Origin: Cercospora beticola
Taxonomy: Eukaryota > Ascomycota > Dothideomycetes > Mycosphaerellales > Mycosphaerellaceae
DNA: 64,000 nucleotides
Direction: 5' to 3'
NCBI RefSeq assembly: GCF_033473495.1
Contig: NC_088936.1
Coordinates: 4,588,001 to 4,652,000 of the forward strand
How positions within the stretch are numbered: position 1 is the stretch's first letter; every line of letters starts with the position of its first letter. The notes beneath the pieces were generated by a model. The model saw nothing but the letters and a program-made list of their open reading frames with translations. It was not told the origin of the DNA and ran no database searches. The translations under genes and the position numbers were made by a program. This document shows, one piece after another, positions 58,982 to 64,000 of the stretch.

Positions 58982-60180
58982 CTAATATGTGTAGAAGCCT
59001 TTTCCACTCTTCTTACCCAGCCATCCCGCATCCACCATCTGCCTTAGCCTGACAGACGGTCGGTACTTGCTATCCCCAAGCTGCGTATGCAATACCTCCA
59101 TGATTGCCAAACAGGTGTCCAAACCGATGAAGTCCGCCAATTGCAGTGGGCCCATGGGGACGTTAGTCCCGTTCTTCATGATGCTGTCAATGCTCTCCTC
59201 GTCTCCGACACCGGTCTCAAGGCAAATAATAGCTTCATTGATGTACGGCATCAAGATGCGATTGGCGAGGAAGCCGGGAGAATCGGCAGAGATGGAAGGG
59301 ATTTTGCCCATGCGTTTGCAGAACTCAATGGCGGTGGCGAGCGTGGCGGGGGAGGTTTGGAGGCCCGAGATGATTTCAACGCCCTTCTGCACTGGGACAG
59401 GATTCATAAAGTGCGTGGACACGACGCGGGAAGAGGCGCTGAGGTCGGTGGGATCCTATCAGAGGAAAGGTATTTAGCATGACGGTGCATGTACTGCGGT
59501 TCGCATTCTGCAAGTTCATCTGATAATGTAGGGTGACGTGTACGTACTGTGGTGGTGGCAGCGGCGATCCGAGTAATCGAAATGGAAGACGTGTTAGTGG
59601 CCAGGATGGCATGCGCGGGACATGTGGCGGCAAGTTGTGCAAAGATCTTGGTTTTGAGGTCGACGATCTCAGGCACGGCCTCGATGACCATGTCGACGTT
59701 GCTCAGGTCGTTCATGCTGGTGCTGCCGGTGAGACGCCCTCGTATAGCATCTGCATCCTCCTGGGATAGCTTCTGCTTGGAGACATCTTTGCTGAGCAGC
59801 TTGTCGGCAAACGAAAGCCCCTTGTCGAGGGATTTCTGGGAGTTGTCGACGAGAGTGACGGGAACGCCTGCAGCACGGGCAGCCACCAGAGCGATTCCCA
59901 GGCCCTACAATCACGGCTGATCATCAGTCAGCTGCATTACAGTCGATATGATAGGCGGAGCGGCAGGCATACCATCTGGCCAGCACCTGCATGGCATTAG
60001 TCTATGATCCTCTCTCGTCGCTCACGACATGGGAGACTTGCCTATCACTCCGAGCCGGTTTACTGTAGCCGCTTCAGCTAACGCCGCGGGAGTGTGCGAC
60101 AAGGAGCGCCGGTGGAGGCATGTTGGCAATACGAGCCTGGCCGAGACGTGGGGAGCGAGACGTCTCGTCAGCATCATCAT
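58982..60180 (-). CDS. 3-hydroxyacyl-CoA dehydrogenase (HADH family), probably mitochondrial
   Basis: The exons (minus) are 60180-60042, 59986-59973, 59904-59548 and 59455-58982, giving 327 residues with closed phases. Exon 2 is a 14-nt microexon. Intron 1 starts with GC (G/GCAAGT), a GC-AG intron. Splicing assembles the NAD-binding motif GVIGAGQMGLGIA, half of which is encoded by the microexon. The Arg-rich N-terminus ([19 protein letters not shown]) looks like a mitochondrial presequence. Later motifs are [37 protein letters not shown] (catalytic His region) and [17 protein letters not shown], typical of short HADH and 3-hydroxybutyryl-CoA dehydrogenases. It should oxidise 3-hydroxyacyl-CoA to 3-ketoacyl-CoA with NAD in beta-oxidation. 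It is divergent from the TOF1 gene. Confidence 0.9.
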
Positions 60181-60614
60181 GGGCGCGAACGGAAGGGCGA
60201 GAGGAGATTGATGAAAGCGTGGGAGAGTAAAGTGCAAAACAATGTGATGTAGCTTCTCGGCTTAGCAGAGCTCGATTGCCGAGGGGCCCAGGGATCAAAG
60301 TATCGTCGGCTACAATGCGAGTGTGCAGTGCAGTGCGCAGCGCCATGCAACTGTGTGCACGAGCACGCGAGCTGTCAGATGCAACGTTGCATGTGATGAA
60401 GATGCAGTTCCAGCAAATGCAGGCAAATGTCCGAATGGTGAGAGCAGAGCAGAGTGTCGCAGAGCATGGCTTGTGCCTGAGGCAGGAGTACTGGCGCCAA
60501 GCTCGGCTCGGCCCGATCCGTCCCCGCTCCACCTGCTGCACGCGCGAGCCAGACGCGTCTCCGGCAAGAACGCGTTCGCGCTGGCTTCACGTAGAGAGAA
60601 TGTAGAACGCCAAC
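60181..60614. promoter_or_regulatory. Divergent promoter between HADH and TOF1
   Basis: This 434-bp intergenic region separates two start codons pointing away from each other. No specific element was identified. Confidence 0.5.
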
Positions 60615-63600
60615 ATGGACCCATTCGAAAAGAGCACGACGGTCGACGTCGAGGTGCGCGCCTATGTCACCTCGCTCGTCAACGCTGTCGGTGGTCGCTC
60701 CACTTACGACGACAGCTACAGCGTGGGAGACGATGCCGTTGCCGTGCTCAAGGACTTGCAACGATGGCTACGATTATACGACGAGAAGACCAACCGACAC
60801 GATGTGAAGCGCGTGCTGGCTGAGGCGAACTTGGTCAAGGGAGATCTGTTGGAGATCCTTGCCCTGTGGCCCGAAGATGCGCAGGAGAATAAGCACAAGG
60901 CCAAGTTGGCGCTGGCATGTCTGGAACTACTGGTGCCCTTGACATGGCCGCTGCAGTTGGACGAGGAGAAAGCGACAGTCAACCATCATCGGCATGTTCC
61001 ATACTTGCAGCTCGCGCAGGTGGGCTACAAGAGGGCTGTGCTACAATTCGAGGATGCAAAGGTCTTGAGGACTGTGGTGCGGACTGCCTTGCCAGCCATG
61101 GCCACAACGAGGAGGGAGAGGAGCAAGAGGGACGAAGGCATCATCAAGCTAATGATGTACTTCTTCCGGAATATGGCTATGATCACACAACCACAACACC
61201 TCCCCTCGCAAGGAGACGAAAACGACATCAGCCGCTCCGCCACGATCGAGGCTTTCCAGGAGCAGGACGTATTCAATGTGCTGCTGACAGTCGGCTCGGG
61301 AACGGGAGATGAGTTTCAAGAGCAAGACGTGATTCTGTTGGAGGTTCTTTTCCATCTCCTGAAAGGTGTTGACGCGAGGAAATTATTCATGAAAAGAGAG
61401 CAGGTAAACACCGAAGAGACGACAGAGCTCAAGAACCTGCTGCAAAAAGAGAAGGCAATGTTGGATAGCTACAAGAGACATGCTCCGACCAGACACAACC
61501 GATTTGGAACCATGATCTGGGTGAAGCGCGAGGATGAGAAGCTGTCAACAGTGTCAGGACAGACGAGTATGACGAACGAGACCGATACGCTACGACACAT
61601 GGATGCGAGCAAGAAATGGGACAAGCCACTGTACCGTGGCAAGCTCGCGCAAGAGTTTGATGAGAACTCGGAGTTTGGCATGCGAGTGGATCTGTCAGAC
61701 AACTCCCGGAAGCATTTGAGAGCGTTTGTTGGAGATTTCTTGGACTCATCATTCAACCCGCTGTTCTCTTCACTGCGGAAAGCCATTGAGCGCGAAGCAG
61801 ACCGAGTACAGAGCATGCACAACAAACAGTACTTCTACCTAATATCATGGTTCCTCAATGCGGAAGCAGCCCGCCGGGATCAATCGCGTAGAGAAGGTTC
61901 CTGGAACGCAGATCGCGCGACACAAGTAGGTCCAGAGGACAACACGTTCGCCTATATCGCGGCAGTGCTTGATCAGGAGACCTTTGTCCTGCTCAACAGG
62001 CAGATGCAGGAGGCATTCGATAACAAGAGTTGGCAGGATTTGCATGCTACACTTCTTTGTTTCACGCAGATATTGCTCACCGTGCAGAACATGGCGGAAA
62101 GCAAGGATGAAGAGGATCAGGAGATCGCCGAAAATATTCAGAACCGCATTTTCTATGAAGAGTCGACGCATGATCGAATCGTGCAAATCCTCCGTGGTTA
62201 CACGCATCAAGGATTCGCCTACCTCGATGCTGTTACAGAATGTGTGCATGTCTTCGTCCGGATGCTTGAGCGGTACAGCAAGCAGAATGTTGATATGCAG
62301 ATCCGATCGAAACGAAGAGCGAGAAAGAAGAAGCAGCAACAGACGAATGGTGAAGCCGGCGACGACGCTGAAGAAGCGGCAGAAGATGCTCGCGAAGTGG
62401 CCCGAACAGTGTCGGAAAGGAAATTCGACTTTGCGAAATACTCGGCCAAATTCCTGTCGCAGCCTTGCGTCAACACCTTCAACTCCTTCACGCAATACTA
62501 CCGTGACCTCACGCCGGTACAGCTGAAGCGAGCTCATCGATACTTCTACCGCTTGGCTTTCAAGCATGAGCTGGCCGTGCTGCTATTTCGAGTTGATATC
62601 CTTGCCCTTTTCCACAAGCTGATCAAAGGGCCAGAAGGACTTGATTCGGCTATGGAAGGGTACAGAGATTGGGAGCAGCTCGTGCAACAGGTCTTTCGTC
62701 GATGTATCAAATGGGTAGATAGAGAGACTACTGGGCAAGGTTGGCGGGAGGCTTGCATCGTGGAGATGCTTTTCAGCAAAATTCCAAACACACTGTTCTA
62801 CCTGCAGAACGGCTACGAGCAGGTGGTTGAGAAACGACCACCGCGACCCCCAGCTGAGCTTGAGATCAAGCCGTCTGTGGCTGCGGAGCAACGAATCGCT
62901 ATTGCCACATCTCTTCTGATCGAACAGGCTAAGGCTGAAGATCTTGACTGGGTGAAGAAGCAGCTGCAAAATGCGGCAGATGAGCGACAGTCTTGGGAAG
63001 ACGATCAAGCAGCACGCATGGGCCTGGTTAGTCTGGAGGATCGAGCGGAAGCTGCAGCCGATGCGCCCGAGCCAGAGGCAGCGCCCACAATCTTTGCGAC
63101 GCCCGACAATGAGGAGCGAAAGGCTGCTCTGTTCAAGGACAAGCACCTCCGACTTCTGCTGACCACCCTCGGGTTCCAACGACTGGGTCTTGCGGACGAT
63201 GCGGAAGCCGCCTGGATCATTCCTTCCGAACTCTCAGCCTCGCAGCTCAACGATGCACTGAATCAAATCAAAAAAGCTGAGTTCGATCCTCCGACATTCG
63301 AGGACGACAAGACTGCTGCAGACCTTGTTCGATCGAAGGCAGCCGGGAGAAGAGGTGCCACATTTAACGATAACGACTCTGACACCGATGCTAGCGGCAG
63401 TGGTGGGGACATCGATGAAGCAATGTTCCCGCCAAACCTAAAAGAGAAACGGAAGCGCAAAGACGATGACGAGAAGCCTACGAAGAGAAGAAAGAGGAAT
63501 GCAGTGGAAAGGACTGAAGAAGAGCTTGACGATTTGAGAAGAGCGCGAGATCAGAAGGAACGGGAGAAGAACGCAAAGATCAAATCAAAACTCTTCATCA

Positions 63601-64000
63601 CGGAGTCTGACGACGAGAGTGATGCCGAAGCCGATGCGGAGTTCTTCAGACTGGAAGAGCAGAGAAGACAGAAGACTGCTGGCGTCATCCGCAACGCACT
63701 TTTGAAACAGATGGACGATGCTGGGGACGAAGCAGAGAGACAGGTCGATGACATGCAAAAGGGAAAGAAAACAAAGCAGTCGGCTAAGACAGTGGCAAAG
63801 AAGGCGGCGAAGAAGGCGAAAAAGACTTCCAAATTCGTTGACAGCGGCGATGAAGATCAAATCATGATCGATGCTGGGGACCAAAGCAGCGACGACGCAG
63901 CAGAGGCAATAGTGCCACGGAGACGGTCCAGGAAATCCTCACCTCTTGGTGTCGAATCGAGCGATGACGACGATGAATCGGCTCTGGCCCCAAGAAACAG
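60615..64000 (+). CDS. TOF1: Replication-fork protection protein Tof1/Swi1 (Timeless family), 3' end outside window
   Basis: The frame from ATG 60615 (MDPFEKSTTVDVEVRAYVTS) stays open to the window end, about 1128 codons without an intron. The N-terminal Timeless domain covers roughly residues 25-330, with LALACLELLVPLTWPL, IIKLMMYFFRNMAMI and an ILLEVLFHLLKG helix. The central HxxHNRFGTMIWVKR-type segment (APTRHNRFGTMIWVKRED near 292-309) is a strong family mark. The C-terminal third is acidic and lysine-rich with nuclear-localisation-like stretches (KEKRKRKDDD, KRRKRN). Tof1/Swi1 with Csm3/Swi3 stabilises stalled forks and activates the S-phase checkpoint. The protein is truncated by the window edge, not by a mutation I can see. 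Confidence 0.9.
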   Translation, partial: MDPFEKSTTVDVEVRAYVTSLVNAVGGRSTYDDSYSVGDDAVAVLKDLQRWLRLYDEKTNRHDVKRVLAEANLVKGDLLEILALWPEDAQENKHKAKLALACLELLVPLTWPLQLDEEKATVNHHRHVPYLQLAQVGYKRAVLQFEDAKVLRTVVRTALPAMATTRRERSKRDEGIIKLMMYFFRNMAMITQPQHLPSQGDENDISRSATIEAFQEQDVFNVLLTVGSGTGDEFQEQDVILLEVLFHLLKGVDARKLFMKREQVNTEETTELKNLLQKEKAMLDSYKRHAPTRHNRFGTMIWVKREDEKLSTVSGQTSMTNETDTLRHMDASKKWDKPLYRGKLAQEFDENSEFGMRVDLSDNSRKHLRAFVGDFLDSSFNPLFSSLRKAIEREADRVQSMHNKQYFYLISWFLNAEAARRDQSRREGSWNADRATQVGPEDNTFAYIAAVLDQETFVLLNRQMQEAFDNKSWQDLHATLLCFTQILLTVQNMAESKDEEDQEIAENIQNRIFYEESTHDRIVQILRGYTHQGFAYLDAVTECVHVFVRMLERYSKQNVDMQIRSKRRARKKKQQQTNGEAGDDAEEAAEDAREVARTVSERKFDFAKYSAKFLSQPCVNTFNSFTQYYRDLTPVQLKRAHRYFYRLAFKHELAVLLFRVDILALFHKLIKGPEGLDSAMEGYRDWEQLVQQVFRRCIKWVDRETTGQGWREACIVEMLFSKIPNTLFYLQNGYEQVVEKRPPRPPAELEIKPSVAAEQRIAIATSLLIEQAKAEDLDWVKKQLQNAADERQSWEDDQAARMGLVSLEDRAEAAADAPEPEAAPTIFATPDNEERKAALFKDKHLRLLLTTLGFQRLGLADDAEAAWIIPSELSASQLNDALNQIKKAEFDPPTFEDDKTAADLVRSKAAGRRGATFNDNDSDTDASGSGGDIDEAMFPPNLKEKRKRKDDDEKPTKRRKRNAVERTEEELDDLRRARDQKEREKNAKIKSKLFITESDDESDAEADAEFFRLEEQRRQKTAGVIRNALLKQMDDAGDEAERQVDDMQKGKKTKQSAKTVAKKAAKKAKKTSKFVDSGDEDQIMIDAGDQSSDDAAEAIVPRRRSRKSSPLGVESSDDDDESALAPRN

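Noticed and set aside
59519..59527. ATCTGATAA motif in the HADH gene
   Set aside because: It lies inside an intron of a metabolic gene far from siderophore genes; probably a chance match.

Overview
This window looks like nuclear DNA of a filamentous ascomycete (Pezizomycotina, possibly a Dothideomycete; the class is a guess). The evidence is short introns of 47-94 nt with clear GT...CTGAC...AG signals, a SidC/NPS2-type siderophore NRPS, UstYa (DUF3328) genes and a 16.6-kb block of retrotransposons mutated by RIP (repeat-induced point mutation). Gene models were built by hand from splice signals and reading frames. No database search was possible.

Layout. 1-5.7 kb: a divergent pair (mitochondrial ribosomal protein mS33/Rsm27 and an Rnt1-like RNase III), then a long coiled-coil protein of unknown role. 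5.9-27.5 kb: a candidate RiPP (ribosomal peptide) locus. It has two divergent UstYa-type oxidase genes (5916-7175 minus, 24386-25364 plus) and a secreted precursor gene (27130-27490) with two near-identical copies of an aromatic-rich peptide, each followed by a Lys-Arg Kex2 site. The promoter shared by the two UstYa genes is split by a Ty1/copia element (7700-24337; 134-bp LTRs, 5-bp target duplication CATCT). That element carries a nested Tad1-like LINE, a second Copia element inside the LINE, and a solo LTR. 28.4-30.9 kb: a doubtful small ORF and a triose-phosphate/nucleotide-sugar-type transporter.

31.6-55.3 kb: a siderophore cluster. It contains a 4891-residue ferrichrome-type NRPS (minus), a divergent full-length ABC-B exporter (plus) and an L-ornithine N5-monooxygenase (sidA type, plus). 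The NRPS/ABC bidirectional promoter holds two overlapping ATCTGATAA sites, the consensus of the iron-responsive GATA repressor (SreA/Urbs1), and further copies lie upstream of sidA. The expected logic is that SidA makes N5-hydroxyornithine, the NRPS (with an acyltransferase not seen here) assembles the hydroxamate peptide, and the exporter moves a product or intermediate.

57.2-64 kb: an F-box protein, a mitochondrial 3-hydroxyacyl-CoA dehydrogenase with a 14-nt microexon and a GC-AG intron, and the 5' part of the replication-fork protection gene TOF1/SWI1, which runs off the right edge.

The most notable observation is the candidate RiPP system: a two-repeat Kex2-type precursor with an unfamiliar core (YQWASDGGYVSFY), two UstYa enzymes, and a retrotransposon nest inside the enzymes' shared promoter.
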